Positions 49,975 to 57,933 of a DNA stretch of 64,000 nt are shown here, piece by piece; within the stretch, counting starts at the first letter, position 1, and each line of letters begins with the position of its first letter. The translations under genes were made by a program, and so were the position numbers. A model generated the notes under the pieces. That model was given only the letters and a program-made list of their open reading frames with translations, was not told the DNA's origin and made no database searches. The stretch spans positions 1 through 64,000 of the forward strand of contig JAWKKA010000011.1 of NCBI GenBank assembly GCA_041393495.1, given 5' to 3'. This stretch comes from RHKX01 sp041393495. GTDB lineage: Bacteria; Actinomycetota; Thermoleophilia; Solirubrobacterales; 70-9.

Positions 49975-50048
49975 GGGGCCATAGCTCAGCTGGCTAGAGC
50001 GCCGCCTTTGCAAGGCGGAGGTCGTCGGTTCGAATCCGACTGGCTCCA
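49975..50048 (+). tRNA. tRNA-Ala (anticodon UGC)
   Basis: A 74-base cloverleaf: acceptor GGGGCCA/TGGCTCC, D arm GCTC/GAGC, anticodon stem CCGCC/GGCGG with loop TTTGCAA (anticodon TGC, reading GCA and probably all GCN), T arm GTCGG-TTCGAAT-CCGAC. CCA is not encoded. It shares most arms with the CGC isoacceptor 2.4 kb away. Confidence 0.96.
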
Positions 50049-50128
50049 TCGGTCGTCCCGCGGCGGCGCGGGGCGCGGATGCCCGCACCAACCAGCCGCC
50101 ACCATCGGGTCCCAGGGGTCTGATCTCG

Positions 50129-50917
50129 ATGCCGGTCCACGCCCGGGGAGGCCCGTCACCCGGGTGGGCCGATCCGTCGGCCGCGGGCGTCAGCCTCTAC
50201 GGGGTGGCGGAGGCCAAGCAGGAGCTCGGACGCGATCCCAGGGTACGGGCGGCGGCGCTCGTCCTCGCGGCGATCTCCGGCTGGCTCGACGGGCTCACCT
50301 TCGTCGTCCTCGGGACCGTGTTCGTCTCGGCGGTGACCGGCGATCTCGTCCAGCTCGGCATCGCCATCGCCGATCGTGAGTGGAGCGGGCTGCTCGTGCT
50401 CGCCGGGGCGGTGGGATCGTTCATGGCCGGCACGGTCCTCGCCGTCCTGCTGGCCAACCGCACCGGCCGGCGGGCGTGGCCCGGGCCGGTCCACCGCCCG
50501 CTGCTCGTTCATGCCTGCGTGTTGATCGTCCTCGGCACCCTCTGGACGGCGATCGGCGATCCGCAGCCGCGCTCAGGCGAAGCGGTGCTCGTCGCCGCCG
50601 TGGCGGCGCTGGCGGCGGGAGTCCAGGGCGGCGCATTCCTCGGGCTCGGGATCCGCGGCGCGAACGTGGTCACCGTGACGATGGTGATGATGCTGCTGAT
50701 GGCCGGGCTGACCGAGCGCGTCGCCGGCGTCGCCGGGCCGCGCAGCGACCTGCCGCTCGCGGAGCTGGCGCTGATCCTCGGCGCCTACTGCGCGAGCGGC
50801 CTGATCGTGGCCCTCGCGCTCGGCGGGAAGGCCGGCGTGCTCGCCTGGATCCCGGCCATCCTCGGTATCGCGGTGCTCGCGATCGTGCCGTTCCGCCCCG
50901 CCACGCGCGCCGCCTGA
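50129..50917 (+). CDS. DUF1275 (YoaK-family) membrane protein
   Basis: A 262-residue protein with about six membrane helices. The family start is recognised in LVLAAISGWLDGLTFVVLGT, then FVSAVTGDLVQLGIAIADRE and GVQGGAFLGLGIRGANVVTV. The function of YoaK proteins is not established; transport is often assumed. The ATG at 50129 adds about 25 residues before the conserved part; a GTG at 50204 is an alternative. Confidence 0.85.
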   Translation: MPVHARGGPSPGWADPSAAGVSLYGVAEAKQELGRDPRVRAAALVLAAISGWLDGLTFVVLGTVFVSAVTGDLVQLGIAIADREWSGLLVLAGAVGSFMAGTVLAVLLANRTGRRAWPGPVHRPLLVHACVLIVLGTLWTAIGDPQPRSGEAVLVAAVAALAAGVQGGAFLGLGIRGANVVTVTMVMMLLMAGLTERVAGVAGPRSDLPLAELALILGAYCASGLIVALALGGKAGVLAWIPAILGIAVLAIVPFRPATRAA

Positions 50918-50921
50918 GCGC

Positions 50922-51494
50922 TCACGGGACGCTCCTCAGGCGCTCGCAGCTGCCGTTCGAGCGGTCGCTGCCGCGGCCACCGTCGCAGAGGTCGAGTCCC
51001 TCGCCGGCGTCGAAGAGGTCGTCGCCGCCGCCACCGAACGAGCGGTCGTCGCCGGAGCTGCCGTAGATCGCGTCGTCGCCCCCGCCGCCGTGGAGCTCAT
51101 CGTCGCCCGGTCCGCCGACGACGCGGGGCGGGTTCGCGAGGCCGCCCGCCGCCTGGCCGCGGCTGAAGTCGTCGCCACCGCCACCGAACATCTCGTCCCG
51201 GCCCTCGGCGCCGAGCAGCAGGTCCTCGCCCGGTCCGGCACAGGCGACGTCGTCGCCGGCGGCGCCGTAGAACTTGTCGTTGCCGCCGCCGAGGTTGACG
51301 ACGTCGCGGCCCCTCGTGCCGATCACGACGTCCTTGCCGGACCCGATCCGGTCCCCCTTCCCGTTCTCGGTGATCGTCACCGTGAGGCCGCGGCACGTCC
51401 GCATGCCGGCCGAACCGGCGGCGGCGGCCAGGGCTGCGCAGCCCGTGGCGAGGACCAGCGCGCCGAGCGCGACGATCGCGAGCGTCCGCTTCAC
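50922..51494 (-). CDS. Secreted RTX-type calcium-binding repeat protein
   Basis: A 190-residue protein with an N-terminal signal (ALGALVLATGCAALAAAAG; the Cys might be a weak lipobox) and at least eight nonapeptide-like GGxGxD repeats (GGGNDKFYGAAGDDVACAGP, GGPGDDELHGGGGDDAIYG, GGGGDDLFDAGEG). These form a Ca2+-binding parallel beta-roll once outside the cell. It ends soon after the repeats with CERLRSVP, and has no enzymatic domain. Its ATG overlaps the stop of the small membrane protein upstream (ATGA), so it is in the rhomboid operon. Confidence 0.87.
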   Translation of the reverse strand: MKRTLAIVALGALVLATGCAALAAAAGSAGMRTCRGLTVTITENGKGDRIGSGKDVVIGTRGRDVVNLGGGNDKFYGAAGDDVACAGPGEDLLLGAEGRDEMFGGGGDDFSRGQAAGGLANPPRVVGGPGDDELHGGGGDDAIYGSSGDDRSFGGGGDDLFDAGEGLDLCDGGRGSDRSNGSCERLRSVP

Positions 51495-51688
51495 TGATCG
51501 GGAGGATTGCGCAAAGCGCCGACGAGCGCCAGCACCACCGCGATGCAGACGAACAGCGAGATCGCCGCGAACGCCACCGTCGCCGCATTGAGCTCGGCGG
51601 TGGCGAGCGCCGCGACCGTCAGCCCGCCGAGGACGAGGAGGAAGAGGACGCCACCGGCGATCAGCGACGTTGGGCGTCGGCCGGACAT
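51491..51688 (-). CDS. Small two-helix membrane protein
   Basis: A 65-residue protein with two hydrophobic stretches (about 8-29 and 36-58) and charged ends (MSGRRPTS, RNPPDQ). It fits tightly between the rhomboid gene (two bases upstream) and the RTX-protein gene (four-base overlap), which supports a real gene. No family is recognised. It could be a partner or substrate of the rhomboid protease. Confidence 0.7.
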   Translation of the reverse strand: MSGRRPTSLIAGGVLFLLVLGGLTVAALATAELNAATVAFAAISLFVCIAVVLALVGALRNPPDQ

Positions 51689-51690
51689 CC

Positions 51691-52542
51691 TCAGCCCGCC
51701 GCGATCGCGCCGGGCGCGGCCGGCGACCCGCCTTGCAGGCGGCCCCGCCGGGCGAGTAGCCAGCCGCCGGCGAGCCCGACCGCGAAGCCGCCGACGTGGG
51801 CGAGATAGGCGGTGCCGCCGCTTGCGATGTCGGTCGAGGCGAGGTTGCCGACGCCGGGCAGGAGCTGGAGCGCGAACCAGGCCGCGATCAGAAGCAGCGC
51901 CGGGACCTCGAGCAGGCCGGCAACGCCGGGGAGGGCGTTGACCGTCACCACGCGCCCGCGCGGGCGCAGCACCACGTAGGCGCCGAGCGCGCCGGAGACG
52001 GCGCCGGCGGCGCCGATCACCGGCCCGGTCGCTGCCGGGTCGAGGAGGCTCTGCGCGTATGCGGCGCCGAAGGCGGCGGCGACGAACAGCGCCAGGAACC
52101 GGCGGCCGCCGATCAGGCTCTCGACGGCGCCCCCGAAGATCCACAGGAACAGCGAGTTGATCGCGACGTGGAGGAGGTCGGCGTCGAGGAACGTCGCCGT
52201 CAGCGGCGTCAGCCACCACGGAGCCTGATCGATGTCATCGGGGATCGCGGTCCCGACGGTGCCGCCGGCTTCCACGAGCCCGTCCTCGCCGCAGACGATC
52301 CCCTCGGAGCCGACCCCGCACTCGCTGCCGGGGTGGGTGAGGCGGAACGGGATCGCGCCGAGCTCGATCGCCGCCTGGTCGCGCTTGGAGACGTGCTCGG
52401 CGGCGAGCTCCGGGCTCGATGCGCCGGTGCCCGGAAGGATCAGCTGCCAGCCGAGGACGAGGAGGTTGACGGCGATCAGCGCGATCGTCACCCGCGGCAG
52501 CGGCCCGTGCGTGAGGTTGTCCTTGAGCGGCAGCACCCCCAT
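51691..52542 (-). CDS. Rhomboid-family intramembrane serine protease
   Basis: The 283-residue membrane protein has the rhomboid core: HVAINSLFLWIFGGAVESLI (HxxxN, oxyanion), IGAAGAVSGALGAY with the catalytic Ser in GxSG form, and YLAHVGGFAVGLAGG with the catalytic His. An unusually long outer loop (about 40-115) with two Cys separates helices one and two. It cuts membrane-spanning substrates; candidates are its operon partners. The start has no obvious ribosome binding site. Confidence 0.92.
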   Translation of the reverse strand: MGVLPLKDNLTHGPLPRVTIALIAVNLLVLGWQLILPGTGASSPELAAEHVSKRDQAAIELGAIPFRLTHPGSECGVGSEGIVCGEDGLVEAGGTVGTAIPDDIDQAPWWLTPLTATFLDADLLHVAINSLFLWIFGGAVESLIGGRRFLALFVAAAFGAAYAQSLLDPAATGPVIGAAGAVSGALGAYVVLRPRGRVVTVNALPGVAGLLEVPALLLIAAWFALQLLPGVGNLASTDIASGGTAYLAHVGGFAVGLAGGWLLARRGRLQGGSPAAPGAIAAG

Positions 52543-52590
52543 AGGGTGGCCGATCGGCGCCGCGAGGGTCCCGCCGGCGCCGATCGCAGC

Positions 52591-53559
52591 CTACGCGGCC
52601 GCGGCGAGCGCCTCGCGGGCGCTCTCGTCGGCGTGGTAGCTCGAGCGGACCAGCGGTCCCGCCGCCACCGACTCGAAGCCGATCCGCCGCGCCGCGGCGG
52701 CGAGCGCGTCGAACTCCTCCGGCTCCCAGTAGCGGACGACCGGGAGATGGCGTTCGGTCGGGCGCAGGTACTGGCCTACGGTCAGCACCTGGACGTGGTG
52801 CTCGCGCAGCACGCCGAAGGTCTCGACCATCTCGTCGAAGGACTCGCCGAGGCCGACCATGAGCCCCGACTTGGTGACGACGTCGGCGCCGCCCATCTCC
52901 TTCGCGAGCCGTAGCACCCGCGCCGAGCGTTCGAACTTCGAGCCGCGGCGGGCGATCGGGTACAGGCGGGGCACGACCTCGCAGTTGTGGTTGAAGACGT
53001 CGGGTCGCTCGGCGATCACCCGGGCGAGCGGCATCTCCTGGCCGCGGAAGTCAGGGGTCAGCACCTCGACCCGGCAGCCCGGCGCCTGCATCCGGATCGA
53101 GCGGATGACGCCGACGAACGCGCTCGCTCCGTAGTCGGGCAGATCGTCGCGGTCGACCGACGTGACGACCGCGTGGCTGAGCCCCATCCGCGCGACCGCG
53201 CGGGCGACGCGGGCCGGCTCGAGCGGGTCGTTCCAGGTCGGCCTGCCGGTGTTGACGTTGCAGAAGCCGCAGCGCCGCGTGCAGGTGTCGCCGAGGATCA
53301 TGAACGTCGCGGTGCCGCGCTCCCAGCACTCGCCGACGTTCGGGCAGTTGGCCTCGGCGCAGACTGTGTGCAGCCCCTCGGCATTGATGCGGGACTTGAG
53401 CTCGCGGTACTTCGGCCCGCCCGGCGCCGGCACCTTCAGCCAGCGCGGCTTGCGCTCGCGGAACGGCCGGCCCCGGACCTTCTCGACCGCGATCCCGCCC
53501 GGCCGCGCCCGCGAGCGTGTCTTGTGCTCGCGCTCGGGGGTCTGGGGGGCGGGGCTCAC
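52591..53559 (-). CDS. lipA: Lipoyl synthase
   Basis: A radical SAM enzyme that inserts two sulfurs into octanoyl chains on lipoyl proteins. It has both clusters: the auxiliary motif CAEANCPNVGEC and the radical SAM motif CTRRCGFC. Other family segments are RPTWNDPLEPARVARAV, VEVLTPDFRG, VFNHNCEVVPRLY and the end VAAGPLVRSSYHA. At 322 residues it is normal. The GTG at 53559 is supported by TAACGT 7 bases upstream on the minus strand. LipB is not in the window. Confidence 0.96.
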   Translation of the reverse strand: MSPAPQTPEREHKTRSRARPGGIAVEKVRGRPFRERKPRWLKVPAPGGPKYRELKSRINAEGLHTVCAEANCPNVGECWERGTATFMILGDTCTRRCGFCNVNTGRPTWNDPLEPARVARAVARMGLSHAVVTSVDRDDLPDYGASAFVGVIRSIRMQAPGCRVEVLTPDFRGQEMPLARVIAERPDVFNHNCEVVPRLYPIARRGSKFERSARVLRLAKEMGGADVVTKSGLMVGLGESFDEMVETFGVLREHHVQVLTVGQYLRPTERHLPVVRYWEPEEFDALAAAARRIGFESVAAGPLVRSSYHADESAREALAAAA

Positions 53560-53566
53560 GGCGGCT

Positions 53567-53572
53567 ACGTTA
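53567..53572 (-). promoter_or_regulatory. Candidate -10 (TAACGT) for leaderless lipA
   Basis: On the minus strand TAACGT is 7 bases before the GTG at 53559, with no Shine-Dalgarno between. Confidence 0.45.
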
Positions 53573-53603
53573 GCGGGTGGCCGGATCGCCGCCGGGACGG
53601 GGC

Positions 53604-54416
53604 TCAGCCGGGCAGCTCGACGACCGAGAGCAGGTACTCGGGCTCGAGCAGGAGCGTGCCGTCGGTCGCCTGGTTGGCCGCCGCGGCCTGCTCGGACAGC
53701 TTCGCGCGCACCTCCGACCACGTGCCGTCCGGCTCGAGCGCCCGCTTGGCGAGGACGATCGGGCCGAGCTTCTCCTCGTCCTCGTCGAGGAAGGCGTCGA
53801 TCGAATCGCTCGCGAAGCGAGCCCGCTCGACCGTGCAGGCGACCGTCCCGCCGCTCGCCGCGAACAGGTCGCGGACGTGGTCGGGGAGGCCCCAGAGGAT
53901 CGGCGGCTGAAACCCCTCGGGGGGCGGCGGCAGGTACTGGGCGAGGAGCATGAAGATCTGGCCGACCGACCCCGAGGGCGTCCACGCCGCGACGCCGATC
54001 CGCCCGCCGGGCCGGCAGACGCGGACCATCTCGTCGGCGGCCCGCTGCTGGTCGGGCGCGAACATCACCCCGTACATCGAGATCACGGCATCGAAGCGGT
54101 CGTCCTCCCAGGGCAGAGCTTCGGCGTCGCCCTCGACGAAGTCGATCGCGACGCCTGCCGCCGCGGCCCGCTCGGCCGCCGCCGCGAGCAGCTTCGGCGT
54201 CAGGTCGAGGCCAGTGGCGACGGCCCCGCGCCCGGCGGCCGCGAGCGCTCCGTTGCCGGTCCCGGTCGCCACGTCGAGCACCCGCTCGCCCGCCCCGATC
54301 CGGAGCCGTTCGACGATCGCCGCCGCGGCCGGCATCGTCCGCGTCGCGATCGCGGGGAAATCGCCGACGGTCCACATCTCGCGCTGCCGCGCCTTGATCT
54401 CCTCGAAGCCGCTCAT
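53604..54416 (-). CDS. Class I SAM-dependent methyltransferase
   Basis: A 270-residue enzyme of the Methyltransf_11/UbiE-like type: ERVLDVATGTGNGALAAAGR (motif I), GLDLTPKLLAAA, VEGDAEALPWEDDRFDAVIS and MVRVCRPGGRIGVAAW. It would methylate a small molecule; the acceptor is unknown. The start has a strong AAGGAGGG about 6 bases upstream, in contrast to the leaderless genes on either side. It follows a 124-base gap after the baeRF-like gene. Confidence 0.92.
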   Translation of the reverse strand: MSGFEEIKARQREMWTVGDFPAIATRTMPAAAAIVERLRIGAGERVLDVATGTGNGALAAAGRGAVATGLDLTPKLLAAAAERAAAAGVAIDFVEGDAEALPWEDDRFDAVISMYGVMFAPDQQRAADEMVRVCRPGGRIGVAAWTPSGSVGQIFMLLAQYLPPPPEGFQPPILWGLPDHVRDLFAASGGTVACTVERARFASDSIDAFLDEDEEKLGPIVLAKRALEPDGTWSEVRAKLSEQAAAANQATDGTLLLEPEYLLSVVELPG

Positions 54417-54540
54417 GGCTGCCCTCCTTCCCGATCCTGCCTGCCCGCCGAGCCTACGGCGAGCACCGGCGCGCAGTCAACCGCGTCCTGAACCCGGCCG
54501 CCGCCGGGGCGCCGCGGGCCCGGGCGGGTCGGCCGCCGAT

Positions 54541-55659
54541 TCAGACCGGATAGCGGAGGATCGCGAGGGCCACGCCGCGGCCGCCGAGGTCCTCGCCGCG
54601 GACGGCGAGGACCCGACCGCCGGACAGGAGCACGCGGCGGGCGATCTCGTCGACCACCTGGCCGCCCTGCGGCGCCGAGCCGGCCGTGATCGCGCCGGTC
54701 GTCTCGTCGATCTCGCCCGGGACGTCGGCCTCGATGTCGACGAGCGCCGTGTCGACGGCGCCGAACGTCGCCGCGCGGGCGACGTCGCCGATCTCGGTTG
54801 CGCTCCGTCCCCGGCTCGCGAGGTCGTCGAGGCGGCGCAGCGTCTCCTCGACCTGCGTGGCGTAGATCGCGTCGAGGACCCGGCGCGCCGCGGACGCCAG
54901 GTCCTGGTCGGAGGTCTCCTCCGGGTTGCCCTCGATCGCGCCTTCGACGAGCCCGGGGTAGCTGTTGACCGACCTGTAGATCGAGTCGAGAGGCTGGGCC
55001 GCCGCCAGGATCAGCGGCAGGTCACCGCCGGAGAGGACCGGGCGCAGGGCCTGGTCGATCTGCCGGGCGTACTGGCGCATCCTCACCTTCTGGCCTTCCG
55101 CTCCCTGGATCGCGCCGCGCGGGCTACGGTCGCTGATCGAGGTCTTGCCGACGGCCGAGTCGATGTCGCTCGGCAGGTCGGGGACGGCGACCGGGTTGGG
55201 CGGGATGTCGGGTGAGATCTCGAGCAGCCTTACCGAGCCCTGGGCGAGCGCCAGCACGAAGGCCGCCTGGGGGAACGTCGTCGTGCGCAGCAGCGGCTTG
55301 ACGACGAACCGGTCGCCGACGGCGACGGTGGCGCTGAGCCGGTTCGGGAGCCGGTAGGTCCGCAATCGGCTCGGCGTCGCGAAGACCGCGAGGCTGACCG
55401 CCTGATGCGCCCAGAAGACCCCGTCGTCGACCAGGTGGCCGAGCTGCTCGTCGACCGCCCCCACCTCATCGCGGGCTGCCCCGCCCGCCGCGAGCGCGGC
55501 GACCGCCTCGGCGGCGGCGTTCTTGAACGCGATCCGCTCGGCCTCGGCGTCCGAGGTGACCGGCGTCGTCGGCATGTAGATCGAGACGCAACAGGGCTCG
55601 CGAACCGCGAGCAGGGATTCGAGGTCGTTACGGCTCGGGATGTCGGTGTGCAGCGCCAT
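54541..55659 (-). CDS. baeRF-family (bacterial archaeo-eukaryotic release-factor-like) protein
   Basis: The 372-residue protein has the layout of the bacterial eRF1-like (baeRF) families: CVSIYMPTTPVTSDAEAERI near the start, AVFATPSRLRTYRLP, RFVVKPLLRTTTFPQAAFVL and an L7Ae-like end GGQVVDEIARRVLLSGGRVL. The family is predicted to act at stalled or stressed ribosomes, with little experimental evidence. There is no NIKS-like or GGQ catalytic context; the GGQ seen is in the last domain and may be chance. TAGCTT lies 6 bases before the ATG on the minus strand. Confidence 0.75.
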   Translation of the reverse strand: MALHTDIPSRNDLESLLAVREPCCVSIYMPTTPVTSDAEAERIAFKNAAAEAVAALAAGGAARDEVGAVDEQLGHLVDDGVFWAHQAVSLAVFATPSRLRTYRLPNRLSATVAVGDRFVVKPLLRTTTFPQAAFVLALAQGSVRLLEISPDIPPNPVAVPDLPSDIDSAVGKTSISDRSPRGAIQGAEGQKVRMRQYARQIDQALRPVLSGGDLPLILAAAQPLDSIYRSVNSYPGLVEGAIEGNPEETSDQDLASAARRVLDAIYATQVEETLRRLDDLASRGRSATEIGDVARAATFGAVDTALVDIEADVPGEIDETTGAITAGSAPQGGQVVDEIARRVLLSGGRVLAVRGEDLGGRGVALAILRYPV

Positions 55660-55665
55660 GCCCTG

Positions 55666-55671
55666 AAGCTA
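55666..55671 (-). promoter_or_regulatory. Candidate -10 (TAGCTT) for leaderless baeRF-like gene
   Basis: TAGCTT on the minus strand ends 6 bases before the ATG at 55659. It lies in the 9-base gap after the previous gene's stop. Confidence 0.45.
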
Positions 55672-56940
55672 TTCGATTCCCGGCCGCGCGAGCGCCGGCT
55701 CCGGCTGGTGTCCGCGCCGCGCGATCGCGGTCAGAAACCGCCCGATCCCCTCGGCGATCCGCGCGGTGCGCTCGGAGGGCCAAAGATCGAAGGCGTGCTC
55801 GGCGCCCGGCAACTCGATGTAGCGGACCGGGCGCTTCGAGGCGGCACGGAGCCGCGCGACGAAGTCGCGGGCGTCGCGGACCGGAACGAGCGTGTCGCGC
55901 TCGCCGTGGATGACGAGGAACGGCGGCGCGTCGGCATGGATCCGGAAGCTCGGCGACGCCGACCGGAACAGCTCCGGGTCCTCGTCGTAGCGGCGCTTGA
56001 AGACGATCTGCTCGAGCACCCAGTCGCGCATGCCGGCGTAGTAGAAGCCGCCCGCGTTCGTCATGTCGTAGACGCCGTAGAAGGGGACGGCGGCGGCGAG
56101 CGAGGTGTCGGCGTCCTCGAAGCCGGGCTGGTACTCGGGCGCGTTCTCGGTCAGCCCGGCGAGCGCCGTCAGGTGGCCGCCCGCGGAGCCCCCGGTGATG
56201 CAGATCATCCCCGGGTCGATCCGCAGCTCCTCGGCGTTGCCGCGGACCCAGGCGATCGCCCGCTTGACGTCGACGATCTGGTCGGGGAACGTCGCCTCGG
56301 GGCTGAGCCGGTAGTCGACGTTGAACCCGGTCCAGCCGATCCGGGCGAGGTGGTTGAGGAGCGGGATCCCCTGCTCGTAGCGGGAGCCGGCGAACCAGCC
56401 ACCGCCGTGGACCTGGATCACTGCCGGGCGCGCGGCGCCGCCGGGCCGGTCGGCGGGGTTGCGATAGATGTCGAGCCGCAGCCGGCCGCCGTCGACCTCG
56501 GCGAAGACGCGGCCGCGCTCGCGCTGGACGCCGCGCGTGAAGAACATCAGCGGCGGGATCGCGAGGTGACTGCGCGGCACCCTGGGCTCGTCCGCCGACG
56601 CCGGCTCGAGGTCGGCGAGCGCGGCGTCGATCCGGGCGACGCTGCGGTGCGCGAGCCAGACGTAGCGGAGCTCCCAGAGCACGGTGAGCGCGAGCAGCGC
56701 GCGCACGGCCGCGGCGACCCGTGCCGGCAGCCGCCACAGCCGGGTCAGCGCCAGGCTGATGATCCCGCCGGTGATCAGCTGCGGCCCCGACTCGCGGAGC
56801 ACGGTGGCGGCCCACCAGCGCGTGACGCGAACGATCAGGGCCAGGGGCGCTCGCGGCCGGATCCGGGCGATCCGGGTCTGCTCCCGCAGCGCCGCCCGGA
56901 CGAATCCCGTGGACCGCTCGGTCGATCGTTCCACTGCCAA
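55669..56940 (-). CDS. Alpha/beta hydrolase of the hormone-sensitive-lipase type with membrane N-terminus
   Basis: A hydrophobic N-terminal region (about 60-110) precedes a hydrolase domain with VIQVHGGGWFAGSRY (oxyanion), CITGGSAGGHLTALAGL (nucleophile Ser), HGERDTLVPVRDAR (Asp) and PGAEHAFDLW (His). It should be a membrane-attached esterase or lipase. The TTG at 56940 is chosen because TAGACT lies 7 bases before it on the minus strand; a GTG at 56997 and a GTG at 56934 are alternatives. The substrate is unknown. Confidence 0.87.
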   Translation of the reverse strand: MAVERSTERSTGFVRAALREQTRIARIRPRAPLALIVRVTRWWAATVLRESGPQLITGGIISLALTRLWRLPARVAAAVRALLALTVLWELRYVWLAHRSVARIDAALADLEPASADEPRVPRSHLAIPPLMFFTRGVQRERGRVFAEVDGGRLRLDIYRNPADRPGGAARPAVIQVHGGGWFAGSRYEQGIPLLNHLARIGWTGFNVDYRLSPEATFPDQIVDVKRAIAWVRGNAEELRIDPGMICITGGSAGGHLTALAGLTENAPEYQPGFEDADTSLAAAVPFYGVYDMTNAGGFYYAGMRDWVLEQIVFKRRYDEDPELFRSASPSFRIHADAPPFLVIHGERDTLVPVRDARDFVARLRAASKRPVRYIELPGAEHAFDLWPSERTARIAEGIGRFLTAIARRGHQPEPALARPGIE

Positions 56941-56947
56941 GGGCCGC

Positions 56948-56953
56948 AGTCTA
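56948..56953 (-). promoter_or_regulatory. Candidate -10 (TAGACT) for alpha/beta hydrolase gene
   Basis: TAGACT on the minus strand is 7 bases before a TTG at 56940, in frame with the hydrolase. Confidence 0.4.
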
Positions 56954-57028
56954 CGCGTGAGCCACCGCCCGTCGAACGGCCGCGCTCGCGCGTCCACGGG
57001 CCGTGCAGCGGCGCCGTCCCGATCTAAC

Positions 57029-57058
57029 CTGACAAAGGCGATCCGATTTCGCCATAAT
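57029..57058 (+). promoter_or_regulatory. Promoter of the DUF4395-thioredoxin gene (CTGACA-18-CATAAT)
   Basis: CTGACA (57029-57034) and CATAAT (57053-57058) are separated by 18 bases. The -10 ends 10 bases before the ATG at 57069, so the 5' leader would be only a few bases. Confidence 0.55.
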
Positions 57059-57068
57059 TGGCTGGGCC

Positions 57069-57773
57069 ATGGCCGCTCGCCCGCGCACCGCCGACCCCTA
57101 CCGTGACCTCGACGTCATCGACGCCCGCGGACCGCGGACCAACCAGACGGTCGTCTTCGCGGTCGCGCTCGTCGGCATCGTCTTCAGCTTCCCGCTCGCC
57201 TGGGCGTTGATGGCCCTGCAGCTTCTGATCGGCCTCCTGATCGGGCGGCGCTGGTGTCTGCCCTGCCTCGCCTACTTCGAGCTGATCCAACCGCGGATCG
57301 GCGAGGGGCCGCTCGAGGACTCGCGACCGCCGCGACTCGCCAACCAGATGGGGTTCGTGTTCCTCGCCGCCGCCGCGACCTGCTGGTGGCTCGGCGCGGA
57401 AACGCTCGCCACCGTCCTCGCCGCGATCGTCGCGACGCTGGCCCTGATCGCGGCGACGACCGGCTTCTGCGCCGGCTGCGAGCTCTACAAGCTGGGCGCC
57501 CGGCTGCGCGGGATCTCCGCCCGCCACCACGACCGGATCGATCTCGCCGACCTCGACGGCTTCCCCGGCGCCGAGCGGACGATCGTGCAGTTCACCCACC
57601 CGATCTGCTCCGAGTGCCGCGAATGGGACCGCCGGCTCGAGGAGCAGGGCGCGGCCCGCGTCCGCGTCGATGTCCGCGAGCTCCCCGCCCTCGCCGAGAA
57701 GTACGGGATCGCTGTGGTGCCGACGATCTTCGCGGTCGACCGCGACGGCGCCGTGATCGAGCAGCTCGCCTGA
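57069..57773 (+). CDS. DUF4395 membrane domain fused to thioredoxin-like domain
   Basis: Residues about 20-135 are DUF4395 with membrane helices and cysteine sites: GLLIGRRWCLPCLAYFELIQ and PRIGEGPLEDSRPPRLANQM. Residues about 165-234 are thioredoxin-like with CxxC in HPICSECREWDRRLEEQG and the cis-proline segment YGIAVVPTIFAVD. The pair suggests membrane disulfide exchange, with DUF4395 passing electrons to or from the thioredoxin part, which is inferred from the cysteine pairs (CLPC, CAGC, CSEC). It has a recognisable promoter. Confidence 0.85.
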   Translation: MAARPRTADPYRDLDVIDARGPRTNQTVVFAVALVGIVFSFPLAWALMALQLLIGLLIGRRWCLPCLAYFELIQPRIGEGPLEDSRPPRLANQMGFVFLAAAATCWWLGAETLATVLAAIVATLALIAATTGFCAGCELYKLGARLRGISARHHDRIDLADLDGFPGAERTIVQFTHPICSECREWDRRLEEQGAARVRVDVRELPALAEKYGIAVVPTIFAVDRDGAVIEQLA

Positions 57774-57780
57774 CTCAGCC

Positions 57781-57830
57781 GCTCGCCCGATCTCCGGCGC
57801 TCGCCCGATCTCCGGCGCTCGCCTGATGCC
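57781..57830. repeat. 18-bp tandem repeat, nearly three copies
   Basis: GCTCGCCCGATCTCCGGC is repeated at 57781-57798 and 57799-57816 with a partial third copy to about 57830. It starts 8 bases after the stop of the thioredoxin-fusion gene and lies next to the hairpin at 57845. Confidence 0.75.
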
Positions 57831-57844
57831 GCCATCTCTGCGTC

Positions 57845-57890
57845 GAGCGACGAATTGTTCCCAGTATTTGTGAGCTATTCGTCGCTCGCG
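57845..57890. repeat. Second copy of the 24-bp element within a 10-bp-stem hairpin
   Basis: GAGCGACGAA (57845-57854) and TTCGTCGCTC (57878-57887) are perfect inverted arms around 23 bases. Bases 57867-57890 are the exact reverse complement of 2114-2137. Again it is between convergent genes and next to a short tandem repeat. The non-shared half differs from the first copy, but preserves pairing potential in the outer stem. Confidence 0.7.
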
Positions 57891-57933
57891 GTGGAGGGAG
57901 GGTGGACCCGCGGACTCCGCGCGCAGTGCGCCC

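Noticed and set aside
54649..54720. GGQ tripeptide as evidence of peptide-release activity in the baeRF-like protein
   Set aside because: It is in the C-terminal L7Ae-like region and not in a middle-domain loop, so it is probably coincidental.
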